The notes under the pieces are model-generated. The model saw nothing but the letters and a program-made list of their open reading frames with translations, had not been told where the DNA came from and made no database searches. A stretch of DNA of 64,000 nucleotides from Pseudobutyrivibrio sp. Its GTDB lineage: Bacteria; Bacillota; Clostridia; Lachnospirales; Lachnospiraceae. The stretch lies in contig JAILKL010000075.1 of the NCBI GenBank assembly GCA_024693775.1, forward strand, positions 1-64,000. The letters are read 5' to 3'. Made by a program: the position numbers and the translations under genes. Positions 1 to 11,321 of this stretch are shown in pieces (within the stretch, counting starts at the first letter, position 1; each line of letters opens with the position of its first letter).

Positions 1-2
1 CT

Positions 3-140
3 CAGTTCGCTGGTTCATCTTCAGTTCCTGCACACGTTGAGATGATGGGTCTTATCGGTATGGGTAACAACCCAATGGTTGGTGCTACAGTTGCTGTAGC
101 CGTTTCTGTTGAGGAAGCTGCTAACGCTGGTAAGTTCTAA
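3..140 (+). CDS. C-terminal end of a CDS truncated by the window edge; ...QFAGSSSVPAHVEMMGLIGMGNNPMVGATVAVAVSVEEAANAGKF*; possibly a GGGtGRT-family protein
   Basis: Open frame 3 from the window start to TAA at 138-140, followed by a terminator hairpin; family is a weak recollection only. Confidence 0.4.
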   Translation, partial: QFAGSSSVPAHVEMMGLIGMGNNPMVGATVAVAVSVEEAANAGKF

Positions 141-160
141 TATATCATGTAGAATTTTTT

Positions 161-192
161 AAGCTCTTGGCCTTGTGCCAAGGGCTTTTTTA
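161..192 (+). terminator. Rho-independent terminator
   Basis: aagctcttgg-ccttgtg-ccaagggctt followed by ttttt. Confidence 0.8.
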
Positions 193-234
193 ATGTCCTA
201 TTGCTTTTAGAAAAAGCTCTTTTATAATTATTAT

Positions 235-263
235 TTGACAATATAGTTTATAATAATTATAAT
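235..263 (+). promoter_or_regulatory. Sigma-70/SigA-type promoter for the aldolase-like gene
   Basis: TTGACA (235-240), 17 nt spacer, TATAAT (258-263). Confidence 0.7.
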
Positions 264-319
264 CACTTTATCGCTTTTAATCGCTAAAGCGTATTTATTA
301 TTCTTAGGAGGACAGAAAA

Positions 320-1294
320 ATGAAAGAGGTTTCAAAGCTTCTCGAAGTTAGAGAAAGCATACGTGTAGTTGACGCAACACTTCGTGATGGAGGTCTTGTT
401 AATGACTTCTATTTTACAGACGAGTTTGCTAAGGCTTTATATTTAACTAATGTAAAGGCTGGGGTTGATTACATGGAGATGGGTTATCGCGCTGACAAAG
501 AGCAGTTCGATGAGTCAAAGTTTGGACCTTGGAAGTTTTCTTCAGATGAATATATCAGAAAAATTGTTGGAGAGAATGATACTGATCTAAAGCTTGCTAT
601 TATGGCAGATGTAGGCAGATGCAATTACAAGGAAGACATTCATAATAAAAATGAGAGTCCAGTAGATTTAATACGTGTTGCAACATACCTTCATCAGTTG
701 CCAGGTGCAGTAGCTATGATTGAGGATGCCACAAAGAAGGGCTATGAGACTACATGTAATATTATGGCTATTTCTTCTGCATCTATGGACGATATCAAGT
801 CAGCTCTTGATATTGTATGTCAGACTCCAATTTCTTGTGTTTATATTGTAGACAGCTATGGCTCACTTTACCCAGAGCAGATAGAGCGTATTGCTGATGT
901 TTACTGCAACGCAGCTGCAAAATATGGTAAAAAGGTGGGAATGCACGCACATGACAATCAAAAGCTTGCATTTGCCAATACTATCGAGGCATGTGGTGAT
1001 AATGTAGATTACCTTGATGCTACATACAGCAGCATGGGCCGTGGTGCAGGTAATTGCGCAATGGAATTGCTACTAGGATTTTTAAAGAATCCAAAATACA
1101 AGGAAAGATATGCTATTAAATTTGTAGAAGACTACATGAATCCATTAAAAGAACAGGGCGTTGTATGGGGATACGATATGCAGTATCTTACAACAGGCCT
1201 ATTAAATCAGCATCCACGTACTGCTATTGAATTTACAAAGCAGGGTAGAAAGGACTATTTTGCATTCTACCAGGAGATGCTTACACTTGATTAA
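320..1294 (+). CDS. HMGL-like / DRE-TIM metallolyase-type aldolase domain protein
   Basis: N-terminal DATLRDGGLVNDF motif, MHAHDNQKLAFAN metal-binding-like motif; RBS aggagg upstream. Confidence 0.8.
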   Translation: MKEVSKLLEVRESIRVVDATLRDGGLVNDFYFTDEFAKALYLTNVKAGVDYMEMGYRADKEQFDESKFGPWKFSSDEYIRKIVGENDTDLKLAIMADVGRCNYKEDIHNKNESPVDLIRVATYLHQLPGAVAMIEDATKKGYETTCNIMAISSASMDDIKSALDIVCQTPISCVYIVDSYGSLYPEQIERIADVYCNAAAKYGKKVGMHAHDNQKLAFANTIEACGDNVDYLDATYSSMGRGAGNCAMELLLGFLKNPKYKERYAIKFVEDYMNPLKEQGVVWGYDMQYLTTGLLNQHPRTAIEFTKQGRKDYFAFYQEMLTLD

Positions 1295-2444
1295 TACTTT
1301 CTATTAATAACTGAGCAATATTAGTCCAGGTATGGTTTTGAAATGACTTTTCATAGCCGGCCTGGGCTATTTTTTTGAGCATTTGAGGGTTATCTAAATA
1401 ATAGTCCACCATTTCTGAAACTGTATCCATATTATCTAAATCATAAAACAAAATATCATGGCCATGGGTATATTCTCTTGAAAGCAGAGTTGTAGAGTCT
1501 GTAAGAGCGACGGCTCCATTTAACTGAGAGGAAAATACTCTATCATGACTGCCTGCTTTAAAGTTTGGCATTATATTTACGGACAGCTTGGATTTTGCAA
1601 AAATAGTAAAGGTTAGATTAAACGGAATTTCCCTATGCAAAGTGGCATGCTTTAATTCTAGTTCATCCCATAAGGAGCCAAATAAATGAAGCTCGTGCTT
1701 ACAATTATCCAGTGATTCTACTAGTCGCTTTCTGTTAAGGCATCTTACATATGCATCTGCTAGATAAAAGGTCTGGGTATGAAGAGGCTTATCTGAATTT
1801 ATATAGTCATAGATTTCATTTGAGGCCAATATATCTACGGCATCTTCAATGGTGAGCTTTGTGTTATCCTTCATCATATCTATTAGCTCATAAATATTAT
1901 TTTGAATCATATCAGGTAGCTTTTTAATAGAGGCTTCTAATCTGGCTGGAGCAGTATATGTTCCGGAAAACATAATATCGTATTTACGATTATCATAATC
2001 GTTAAAATCTACTGTGTCCTTTCCAAAAGCCAACTCGCCTGTCATTGGTGTGACAGTAATAGATTTAATATGAGGATAGTATTTTTCAATATATTTTCTA
2101 TGATTGTCATCCAAGCATACAATATGAAAATTTGATAGTTTATTTTTAAGGGAATCGTGATGGTAAAGCGGATGGTCTAATAGAACGTCAAAGAAAGGTG
2201 CATCTACATGATCTAAGAAAAATGTATCATCATCCATAAGAGCACGAGGAAGATCCGAATTAAAGTCGATAAGGGCATCATATTTTTTGCCCACATATTT
2301 TTCCAAGTCGTCTAAGGACTCATCGCCCATTCGAAAATATTCTACTGTATGACCAAGAGATGCCAGAGCTGCTCCTAATGCATCACCAAAATATAAATAT
2401 GAATTGTAGCAGACTGTTTTCATTTCAAAGATAAGAATTTTCAT
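1281..2444 (-). CDS. CgeB/glycosyltransferase family 1-like protein
   Basis: C-terminal KAGSHDRVFSSQLNGAVALTDSTTLL...YDLDNMDTVSEMVDYYLDNP resembles the glycosyltransferase C-terminal half; N-terminal DUF3880-like. Confidence 0.65.
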   Translation of the reverse strand: MKILIFEMKTVCYNSYLYFGDALGAALASLGHTVEYFRMGDESLDDLEKYVGKKYDALIDFNSDLPRALMDDDTFFLDHVDAPFFDVLLDHPLYHHDSLKNKLSNFHIVCLDDNHRKYIEKYYPHIKSITVTPMTGELAFGKDTVDFNDYDNRKYDIMFSGTYTAPARLEASIKKLPDMIQNNIYELIDMMKDNTKLTIEDAVDILASNEIYDYINSDKPLHTQTFYLADAYVRCLNRKRLVESLDNCKHELHLFGSLWDELELKHATLHREIPFNLTFTIFAKSKLSVNIMPNFKAGSHDRVFSSQLNGAVALTDSTTLLSREYTHGHDILFYDLDNMDTVSEMVDYYLDNPQMLKKIAQAGYEKSFQNHTWTNIAQLLIESINQV

Positions 2445-2563
2445 AATTTGCCCCCGGATAAAATCTATTAAATATTACAACGATTAGTAACATTTAATAG
2501 AATTTTAACATACTTTTTTCTCACTATGTTATACTTTGTATTATAAAGGAAAAGGGGAATGGT

Positions 2564-3220
2564 ATGATTAAAGCGGCAGCGTACAATTGTGAGGCATTAC
2601 AAAATCCGTTTATATTTGATGAAGTTTACGATATGATTAGTCCTCAAAGAAGGGCTCATGTTGACGAGGCTAAAACTCTTAAGGGAAAATGTGAGAGATT
2701 AGGTGCGTCTCATTTGCTTGAAAAGCTTTTGTGGGAGAATCATATTGAAAGACCCTATGTTTATTCAAACACTTCTCAGGGCAAACCCATTTTTATACAA
2801 CCGAAGAATGTCTATTTTAGCATGTCACATTCTAATTTATTTGCAGTGGCAGCTATTTCTAACGAGCCAGTTGGCATTGATGTGGAGCGTATTAGGACCT
2901 ATGATGCCGATTTGGTAAAGCGTTTCTTTACAAAAAATGATCAGGACTTTTTAGCAGCTTGTCCAGCAAAGGAGGTAGACAAGAAGTTTACCGAAATGTG
3001 GACCTTTAAGGAGGCAACCTGTAAAATGCTTGACCGTCCGCTGATGCAGGTGCTTCAGTGGATTGATTTTAGTGAGTATTGCGATTGCGAAAAGGGCAAT
3101 AAAGCATGGACCAAGCAGGGCTTTGAGTTTAGAGATTTTTATATCACACTTTGCTATGAAACAAAGCGTCAGCCTATTCAAATGGGACTATATAATCCAT
3201 ACGATGGAAAATATTACTAA
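2564..3220 (+). CDS. 4'-phosphopantetheinyl transferase superfamily protein (Sfp type)
   Basis: FSMSHSNLFAVAAISNEPVGIDVERIR and FTEMWTFKEATCKM motifs. Confidence 0.9.
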   Translation: MIKAAAYNCEALQNPFIFDEVYDMISPQRRAHVDEAKTLKGKCERLGASHLLEKLLWENHIERPYVYSNTSQGKPIFIQPKNVYFSMSHSNLFAVAAISNEPVGIDVERIRTYDADLVKRFFTKNDQDFLAACPAKEVDKKFTEMWTFKEATCKMLDRPLMQVLQWIDFSEYCDCEKGNKAWTKQGFEFRDFYITLCYETKRQPIQMGLYNPYDGKYY

Positions 3221-3271
3221 ATGTTCAATTTAATTATTGTTATAAATGTATTATTTTAGTGGTAAATGTAG

Positions 3272-3299
3272 TTGACATTAATAGTATTTGTGATAGAAT
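3272..3299 (+). promoter_or_regulatory. Putative promoter upstream of ilvN
   Basis: TTGACA (3272-3277), 16 nt, TAGAAT (3294-3299). Confidence 0.55.
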
Positions 3300-3369
3300 T
3301 CTAACTAGTTTCGTACTTTCAAGTATTAAAGTATAAAACTATTGAAGTAATAAGTACAGGAGAGTAATT

Positions 3370-3870
3370 ATGGAGTCTAAAAAAGTACTTTCTATTTTAG
3401 TAGAAAACACACCAGGTCTTACAAGCCGCATTTCCGGCTTATTTTCACGAAGAGGTTATAATATTGATAGTTTTTCAGCAGGCGTAACAGCTGATCCTAG
3501 ATATACTAGAGTTACTATTGTTACACATGGTGATGACATGATTCTCGAGCAGATTGAAAAGCAGGTATCTAAGCTTACTGAGGTGGTAGATCTCAAGGTA
3601 TTAGAGCACGGTATGTCTGTAAAGAGAGAGCTCATGTTGGTTAAGATTTCTGTAATCAATACAAATCGTCAGGATGTTCTTACAATCGTAGATATATTCC
3701 ATGGCAAGGTTGTAGATGTTACACATGACTCAATGATTCTTGAACTTACTGGCAATCAAGATAAATTAGAGGCATTCCTAGATATGTTGGGTGATTATGA
3801 TATTTTAGAGCTAGCACGTACTGGACTCACAGGACTTAGCCGTGGTTCAGACGATGTTGTAATTCTTTAA
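3370..3870 (+). CDS. ilvN: Acetolactate synthase small subunit
   Basis: ACT domain N-terminus LSILVENTPGLTSRISGLFSRRGYNIDSFSAG; followed by ilvC. Confidence 0.95.
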   Translation: MESKKVLSILVENTPGLTSRISGLFSRRGYNIDSFSAGVTADPRYTRVTIVTHGDDMILEQIEKQVSKLTEVVDLKVLEHGMSVKRELMLVKISVINTNRQDVLTIVDIFHGKVVDVTHDSMILELTGNQDKLEAFLDMLGDYDILELARTGLTGLSRGSDDVVIL

Positions 3871-3944
3871 TATAAATTTAATAATGCGGTCGAGCTACAT
3901 AAGACTTATTTGTTAACAGGGTTTTTAATTTTTTATTTTAATAG

Positions 3945-4985
<1,041 letters not shown>

Positions 4986-5024
4986 TAATAAATAATATTC
5001 CCTTTTGAGATTATTGTTTATTTA

Positions 5025-5066
5025 AAGAAAACCATCCGAGAGATTAATGCTACGGATGGTTTTCTT
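5025..5066. terminator. Bidirectional terminator between ilvC and the AP2 protein gene
   Basis: aagaaaaccatccg ... cggatggttttctt inverted repeat. Confidence 0.75.
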
Positions 5067-5077
5067 AGTATTTAGCT

Positions 5078-5911
5078 TTAGGCCTCTCTGAAATTTTTAT
5101 TGCGGAAAAATTTGTAAAGATGAGAGGATATTTTGATTTCAGTATAAATGTCGGCATATTCTCTAGGAGTATACTCTGACACAAAATTTGTTGGGAATTT
5201 TTTTGTCATACCACGTGCTTTACAAAGATCTACAGCCTTGTTATAGGCAATTGCGGCAGTGGATTCATTTGGATAACGGCCTACGATAAAGTCTCCGTTG
5301 AGGTGAATTTTGGCAACGTATCGAACACGTCCTCGTTTTTCTTCCTTTGAGACGCCATGATATTTATTTACTAATATTATATTTGAGTATCTATAATCGG
5401 TCTCGTCGCCATTTGCAAATAGATAATCCTTTCCCTTTATGCTATATGGCTTTATTCCATAGCGGGACAGGATATTATATTGCATTCCATAATCGCTGAC
5501 AAACATATGGCCACCGCGGTTTTGGATTTTATGACTAGAGTAATAAAACAAATCATCATTATCGAATTTTAGGATTGTTTTGGAATCAATATAGTAGTTA
5601 AAGTAATTTTTCTGAAGATAAATAGGGGTTTTAATATACATATGATTATCCCTGTAATTAATAAGTGATACATACTTATTAAAGGGCAGTATATTTTTTT
5701 TAACGCTGAAGGAAAGTATCCCGATTTGAGGGTCACTAAGAAGAGCCTTGGCTTCTAGATATGCTTTATTACAGGCTTCTTCGGTGTCATAACTACCAAT
5801 GCTAATATGTTTTCCTAGATAGGTTATATTGGCGCGATAATAAATTTCACCATTTTTTCTTTTGGCTTGAAAAACTCCTGGCTGCATATAAACCTCCCGA
5901 AATTCTCCCAT
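5078..5911 (-). CDS. Protein with two AP2/ERF-like domains flanking a degenerate HNH-like core
   Basis: GVFQAKRKNGEIYYRANITYLGKHISIGSYDTEEACNKAY and YHGVSKEEKRGRVRYVAKIHLNGDFIVGRYPNESTAAIAYNKAVD match the AP2 pattern. Confidence 0.75.
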   Translation of the reverse strand: MGEFREVYMQPGVFQAKRKNGEIYYRANITYLGKHISIGSYDTEEACNKAYLEAKALLSDPQIGILSFSVKKNILPFNKYVSLINYRDNHMYIKTPIYLQKNYFNYYIDSKTILKFDNDDLFYYSSHKIQNRGGHMFVSDYGMQYNILSRYGIKPYSIKGKDYLFANGDETDYRYSNIILVNKYHGVSKEEKRGRVRYVAKIHLNGDFIVGRYPNESTAAIAYNKAVDLCKARGMTKKFPTNFVSEYTPREYADIYTEIKISSHLYKFFRNKNFREA

Positions 5912-5971
5912 GTCATTATTTTACATTATTGAGAAAATTTAATGATGAACAAACTATGAAAGTTTAAAAGT

Positions 5972-6697
5972 ATGAATAATAGTAAGACTAAAAAACAAAT
6001 ATTTTTAGAAGGAATTAAAGATGGCTTTCCAATTGGATTAGGCTATTTTGCAGTAGCCTTTTCTCTAGGTATTCTTGCACGAAAAGCAGGACTAAATCCT
6101 GTTCAGGGTTTTATTAATTCATTTTTAAATCATGCAAGCGCAGGAGAATATGCTGTTTATACAGTTATAAAGGAAGGAGCCACCTTTTTGGAGATGGCGA
6201 TTATGACCTTAGTCGTCAATGCCAGATATTTGCTTATGTCCACAGCCCTCAGCCAAAAATTTGATACAAAAACATCTATATTTCAAAGAATCCTGGTGGG
6301 ATTTGGCGTTACGGATGAGATATTTGCAATCACAATCAAAAGACCTGGCTTTGTGGAGCCCTTATATAATCACGGAGCATTTTTGATTGCAGCACCTTGC
6401 TGGGCAATGGGAACAGCTCTTGGAATTATAGCAGGAGAGCTAATGCCTGTAAGAATTGTTTCAGCATTATCTGTTGCTTTATACGGAATGTTTTTGGCCT
6501 GTATTATGCCTGAGGCTAGAAAGCATAATATTGTTGCAGCACTAATAATAGTTAGCTTTATTTTGAGCTATATTGCAAATCGTGCAGCTATTTTTTCTGG
6601 TATATCAAGTGGCACAAAAACTATTATTTTAACAGTAGTAATAGCGTCAGCTGCGGCAATTTTATTCCCACACCCGGAGGTAGAAGATGATGACTAG
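5972..6697 (+). CDS. azlC: AzlC family branched-chain amino acid exporter large subunit
   Basis: GFPIGLGYFAVAFSLGILARKAGL, NARYLLMSTALS; overlaps the AzlD-like ORF. Confidence 0.9.
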   Translation: MNNSKTKKQIFLEGIKDGFPIGLGYFAVAFSLGILARKAGLNPVQGFINSFLNHASAGEYAVYTVIKEGATFLEMAIMTLVVNARYLLMSTALSQKFDTKTSIFQRILVGFGVTDEIFAITIKRPGFVEPLYNHGAFLIAAPCWAMGTALGIIAGELMPVRIVSALSVALYGMFLACIMPEARKHNIVAALIIVSFILSYIANRAAIFSGISSGTKTIILTVVIASAAAILFPHPEVEDDD

Positions 6698-6998
6698 AAT
6701 CTATATTTACATTTTAATTGCTGCTTTGGTGAGTACGATTATCAGAGTTCTTCCGGTGACAATTTTTAGAAAACCTATTAAAAATAGATTTGTAAGATCT
6801 TTTTTATATTATGTGCCATTTGTAACCTTGGCAGTTATGACTTTTCCAGCTATTATCGATGCAACCCAGGTAAAGCTGGCAGGAATTTTGGCCTTAATAG
6901 TGGGAACTATTGCAGCCTGGTTTAGACAGAGCTTATTTACTGTAGCTGTACTGTGTTGCGTCGTAGTATTTTTAGTAGAATTAATTCCTATTCTGTAG
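6687..6998 (+). CDS. azlD: AzlD family branched-chain amino acid exporter small subunit
   Basis: about 100 aa hydrophobic protein overlapping azlC; FVRSFLYYVPFVTLAVMTFPAI. Confidence 0.85.
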   Translation: MMTRIYIYILIAALVSTIIRVLPVTIFRKPIKNRFVRSFLYYVPFVTLAVMTFPAIIDATQVKLAGILALIVGTIAAWFRQSLFTVAVLCCVVVFLVELIPIL

Positions 6999-7137
6999 TG
7001 ATGTGGTCTTCAAAGAAGTAATTTATCTTCCCAGGATCTACAGCTATTTTACCTAAATAATGAATAATAGAGTTATTATTGGCAACTGTAACGTCAAAGC
7101 TATTTTGGCCCTCAGTTGCCTTTTTTAGTGTAGAATT
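6988..7137 (-). pseudogene. Possible C-terminal gene remnant without start codon (NSTLKKATEGQNSFDVTVANNNSIIHYLGKIAVDPGKINYFFEDHITTE*)
   Basis: Open frame of 49 codons plus stop on the minus strand, convergent with azlD, no ATG; protein-like composition. Confidence 0.25.
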
Positions 7138-7248
7138 TCATATTTTTTTCATAGAATTTTGTATTTTAAACAAAAAAGTGAATTGTTACAATCAAAATAT
7201 AGTAAAAAGCAACAAAACGTTGCACAGTTTAATAGGAGGAGAAGTAAA

Positions 7249-8382
7249 ATGAAAAAACGTGTTCTAGGGTTTTTACTGACAGCTGTTATGGCAATGGGGT
7301 TATTTGCTGGATGTGGTCCTGCTGACACAGGGGCTCCTGCAGATTCTGGTTCGACAGATGCAGCTACAGAAAGCGGCGATACAGCAGCTTCTACAGGAAA
7401 GAAGGTTGCTGTTGCAATGCCTACACAGTCATCAGAAAGATGGATTAATGATGGTAACAACATGAAGGCAAAGCTAGAGGCTCTTGGCTATGAAGTTGAT
7501 CTTCAGTACGCTGAGGATGATGTTCAGGCTCAGGTTTCTCAGATTGAGAACATGATCGCTGCTGGTGCTGATTGCTTAGTTATCGCAGCTGTTGATTCAT
7601 CAGCTCTTGTAAACGTTGAAGCTCAGGCTAAGGAAGCTGGTATTCCTATCATTGCTTACGATCGTCTTCTAATGGACACAGACGCTGTTTCTTACTACGC
7701 AACATTCGATAACAAGGGTGTTGGTACTGCAATCGGTAAGTACATCGAAGAGTCTAAGGACCTTGCAAACACAGATGAGTCATACACAATCGAGTTCTTC
7801 ATGGGCTCACCAGATGACAACAACGCTGTAATGCTTTACAACGGTCTTATGGAAGTTCTTCAGCCATACCTTGATGACGGTACATTAGTATGTAAGTCAG
7901 GTCGTACATCATTCGAAGATACATGTATCCTTAGATGGTCTCAGGAGACAGCTCAGCAGAACTGTGAGAACTACCTTACAGGTTTCTATGCTGATGACAA
8001 GCTTGACATCTGTGCTACAGCCTTTGATGGTTTTGCATATGGATGTAAGGCAGCTCTTGAAGGTGCTGGATACAAGGTAGGCGAGGATTGGCCACTTATC
8101 ACAGGTCAGGATGCTGAGCTTATGGCTACAAAGAACATCATCGCTGGATCACAGACAATGTCTATCTACAAGGATACACGTCTTCTTGCAGATAAGTGCG
8201 TTACTATGGTACAGGCAGTTCTTGAAGGCGCAGAGCCAGAAATCAATGACGAAGAGCAGTATGACAATGGTAAGCTTGTAGTTCCTTCATACCTTTGCAC
8301 ACCTGTTGCAGTTGACAAGGATAACTATAAAGAAATCATTGTAGATGGCGGTTACTACACAGAAGAGCAGTTAGCTGAATAA
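7249..8382 (+). CDS. chvE: Multiple-monosaccharide ABC transporter substrate-binding lipoprotein (ChvE-like)
   Basis: Start corrected to ATG at 7249 after RBS aggagga; lipobox LFAGCG; periplasmic-binding motif [39 protein letters not shown]; followed by ATPase and permease. Confidence 0.88.
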   Translation: MKKRVLGFLLTAVMAMGLFAGCGPADTGAPADSGSTDAATESGDTAASTGKKVAVAMPTQSSERWINDGNNMKAKLEALGYEVDLQYAEDDVQAQVSQIENMIAAGADCLVIAAVDSSALVNVEAQAKEAGIPIIAYDRLLMDTDAVSYYATFDNKGVGTAIGKYIEESKDLANTDESYTIEFFMGSPDDNNAVMLYNGLMEVLQPYLDDGTLVCKSGRTSFEDTCILRWSQETAQQNCENYLTGFYADDKLDICATAFDGFAYGCKAALEGAGYKVGEDWPLITGQDAELMATKNIIAGSQTMSIYKDTRLLADKCVTMVQAVLEGAEPEINDEEQYDNGKLVVPSYLCTPVAVDKDNYKEIIVDGGYYTEEQLAE

Positions 8383-8402
8383 TAAAAAATGTCAATATTT
8401 TA

Positions 8403-8429
8403 TAGTGGCGGCTTTTATAGTCGCCACTA
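8403..8429 (+). promoter_or_regulatory. Intercistronic hairpin downstream of the substrate-binding protein gene
   Basis: TAGTGGCG (8403-8410) / CGCCACTA (8422-8429) perfect 8 bp stem, no strong T-run. Confidence 0.6.
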
Positions 8430-8449
8430 GTTTTAAGAAGGAGAATAGT

Positions 8450-10012
8450 ATGTCAGATTACATCTTGGAAATGAAACATATTGTAAAAGAGTTTTCCGGA
8501 GTAAGAGCCCTTGATGATGTAAATCTGCAGGTTAAAAAGGGAGAGATTCATGCCCTTTGTGGTGAGAACGGTGCAGGAAAATCTACTCTGATGAATGTAT
8601 TGTCGGGTGTCTATCCATACGGTACTTACGATGGGGATGTTGAGTATCATGGAGAGATTTGCAAATTCCATAATCTTAGAGATTCTGAAGCAAAAGGCAT
8701 TGTTATTATTCATCAGGAGTTGGCATTAAGCCCTCTTCTTTCAATTGCAGAAAATGTTTTCTTAGGAAATGAGCAGCTTTCAATGAAGGGTGTTATTGAC
8801 TGGACCAAAACTCGTCAAAAAGCACAGGAAATGTTAGCAAAGGTAGGACTGGAGCATGAGAATGTAAATGCGCCAGTAAATTCGCTTGGTGTAGGAAAGC
8901 AGCAGCTTATTGAAATTGCAAAGGCTATGGCTAAAAAGGTTGAGCTTTTGATTTTGGATGAGCCTACAGCTGCATTAAATGATGAAGAATCTAAAAAGCT
9001 TCTAGATATTATGCTAGAGCTTAAAAAACAGGGAATTACATGTATTATTATTTCCCATAAATTAAATGAAATTAGTTACGTAGCTGATGCGGTTACAGTA
9101 ATTAGAGATGGTAAGACCATCGAAACCCTTATAAAAGGAGTAGATGATTTCTCCGAGGATAGAGTTATAAAAGCCATGGTTGGTCGTGAGCTTACAAACA
9201 GATATCCAGAAAGAGAAGGCGTCACAATTGGCGATACAATATTTGAAGTAAAAAATTGGAATGTATTCCATCCAGATGATCCTGATCGTCAGGTTCTAAA
9301 GGATATTAACATCGAAGTTAAGGCAGGAGAAGTAGTTGGTCTGGCAGGACTTATGGGAGCTGGTCGTACAGAGTTTGCCATGAGTGTTTTTGGACATAGC
9401 TACGGACAGAAAATCTCTGGTACAGTAAAGATTAACGGGAAAGAGGTTAATCTAAAGACTGTAAAAGATGCAATTGATAATAAGCTTGCTTATGTTACTG
9501 AGGATAGAAAGACAAATGGTCTAATTCTCATTGGCGATATCAAGGAGAATATGACAATTGCAGCCCGTCCTAAGTTCTTCTCAAAGCGTGGTGTAATCAA
9601 TGGCAATGAAGAGATTCTTGCTGCTGAAGAATATAAAAAGAGAATTAATGTTAAAGCAAATTCCATCAATCAGGTTGTTGGCTCTCTTTCAGGTGGTAAC
9701 CAGCAAAAGGTAGTACTTGCAAAATGGATGCTTACACAGCCTGATGTACTTATTTTGGATGAGCCAACTCGAGGCATTGATGTTGGTGCTAAATACGAAA
9801 TTTATTGTGTAATTAATGAGCTGGCAAAGGCTGGCAAGGCGGTAATTGTAATATCATCTGAAATGCCTGAAATCATTGGTACTTGCGACAGAATCTACGT
9901 TATCAATGAGGGAGAAATTGCAGGTGAACTTTCAAGTGCTGAGGTATCTCAGGAGAAAATTATGCAGTGCGTAATGGCGCATAATAGAAAGGGTGATGGA
10001 AATGAAAAATAA
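8450..10012 (+). CDS. mmsA: Multiple-sugar ABC transporter ATP-binding protein (two ABC domains)
   Basis: Start corrected to ATG 8450; two Walker/ABC modules: [58 protein letters not shown]. Confidence 0.92.
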   Translation: MSDYILEMKHIVKEFSGVRALDDVNLQVKKGEIHALCGENGAGKSTLMNVLSGVYPYGTYDGDVEYHGEICKFHNLRDSEAKGIVIIHQELALSPLLSIAENVFLGNEQLSMKGVIDWTKTRQKAQEMLAKVGLEHENVNAPVNSLGVGKQQLIEIAKAMAKKVELLILDEPTAALNDEESKKLLDIMLELKKQGITCIIISHKLNEISYVADAVTVIRDGKTIETLIKGVDDFSEDRVIKAMVGRELTNRYPEREGVTIGDTIFEVKNWNVFHPDDPDRQVLKDINIEVKAGEVVGLAGLMGAGRTEFAMSVFGHSYGQKISGTVKINGKEVNLKTVKDAIDNKLAYVTEDRKTNGLILIGDIKENMTIAARPKFFSKRGVINGNEEILAAEEYKKRINVKANSINQVVGSLSGGNQQKVVLAKWMLTQPDVLILDEPTRGIDVGAKYEIYCVINELAKAGKAVIVISSEMPEIIGTCDRIYVINEGEIAGELSSAEVSQEKIMQCVMAHNRKGDGNEK

Positions 10013-11168
10013 AAGAGTAAATTTAGACATGAAACAATATGGTATGTTTATTGCCTTAATTGTTATCTATTTAATTTTTGCGGTTCTTACAGGTGGTAAA
10101 AACCTTACACCTATGAACATTAACAACCTGGTAATGCAAAATGGTTACGTAGTAATTCTTGCAATTGGTATGTTACTTTGCGTATTAACAGGTAACGTCG
10201 ACTTAGGCGTTGGTTCTGTAGTTGCTCTTTGTGGTGCCACAGCAGGTATCATGATGATGGACTACAAGATGAATATGTGGGTGGCAATTATTGCTGCACT
10301 TGCAATTGGTCTTTTAGTAGGTATGTTTGCTGGATTCTTTATTGCTTATCTTAGCATTCCACCATTCGTAGTTACACTGGCTACCATGCTTATGGGTAGA
10401 GGCTTAACCTACACACTTTTACAGGCTCAGACAAAGGGACCTCTTCCTACAAATTATAACTTTATTGGTGCAGGATTCCTTCCTACATATAAGATTTTCT
10501 TTGGTGATGGAGTATTAGACCTTGTAACAATAGCTGTTGCAATTATTGCATCAGTACTTCTTATTTGGGCTGAATTAAGAAGTATTAAGACAAAGAAAAA
10601 ATATAATTTTGCACTTGCTCCAACATGGCAGACAGTTTTAAAGCTTGTTGTTGAGTTATTTATTATCTGGTTCTTCTTTACAAAGCTTGCTAGATACAAT
10701 GGTTTACCATTTGTTCTTTTAATCATGGTAATTCTCATTGCAATCTATGCGTTTATTACTACTAAAACAGTAGCTGGTCGTCAGATTTATGCTCTTGGTG
10801 GTAACAGAAAAGCAGCAAACCTTTCTGGTATTGATACAAACAAAGTATTCTTCTGGGTATACACAAACATGGGTGTACTTGCAGCTGTTGCAGGTATCGT
10901 TCTTTCAGCTAGAAACGGATCATCTACACCAAAGGCTGGTGACGGATTCGAGATGGATGCCATCGCATCTTGCTACATTGGTGGTGCAGCCGTAGCTGGT
11001 GGTTCTGGTACAATCCTTGGTGCTGTTGTTGGTGCCTTTGTAATGGGTATTCTAAACAATGGTATGTCACTTTTTGGATGGTCAACAGATATCCAGAAAA
11101 TCGTAAAAGGTGCAGTACTTCTTGGCGCTGTAACAGTTGATGTTCTTTCAAAGCGCAAGAAAGCTTAG
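10002..11168 (+). CDS. mmsB: Multiple-sugar ABC transporter permease
   Basis: Multi-[61 protein letters not shown]; overlaps the end of mmsA. Confidence 0.9.
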   Translation: MKNKRVNLDMKQYGMFIALIVIYLIFAVLTGGKNLTPMNINNLVMQNGYVVILAIGMLLCVLTGNVDLGVGSVVALCGATAGIMMMDYKMNMWVAIIAALAIGLLVGMFAGFFIAYLSIPPFVVTLATMLMGRGLTYTLLQAQTKGPLPTNYNFIGAGFLPTYKIFFGDGVLDLVTIAVAIIASVLLIWAELRSIKTKKKYNFALAPTWQTVLKLVVELFIIWFFFTKLARYNGLPFVLLIMVILIAIYAFITTKTVAGRQIYALGGNRKAANLSGIDTNKVFFWVYTNMGVLAAVAGIVLSARNGSSTPKAGDGFEMDAIASCYIGGAAVAGGSGTILGAVVGAFVMGILNNGMSLFGWSTDIQKIVKGAVLLGAVTVDVLSKRKKA

Positions 11169-11194
11169 CGATATTTAAATAATAAAAACAATTA

Positions 11195-11246
11195 CCCTAC
11201 AATCCTTGAAATGATGACACATTTAAGGGATTGTGGGGCTTTTTTA
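11195..11246 (+). terminator. Terminator after mmsB
   Basis: ccctacaatcctt ... aagggattgtgggg followed by ctttttt. Confidence 0.7.
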
Positions 11247-11321
11247 GTTAAAACTTCATTTTAATCAATAGGCGGTTTTGCTATAATTAGTTTAGGTTTT
11301 TACGTAATTGGGGGATTACAT

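Noticed and set aside
7081-7126. ggcaactg...cagttgcc-tttttt as azlD terminator
   Set aside because: 24 nt loop and overlap with a protein-like minus-strand frame make it ambiguous; not listed as a terminator feature.
7209-7223. gcaac-aaaac-gttgc dyad before chvE as a CcpA cre site
   Set aside because: Does not fit the cre consensus spacing; may still be a LacI-family site but unsupported.
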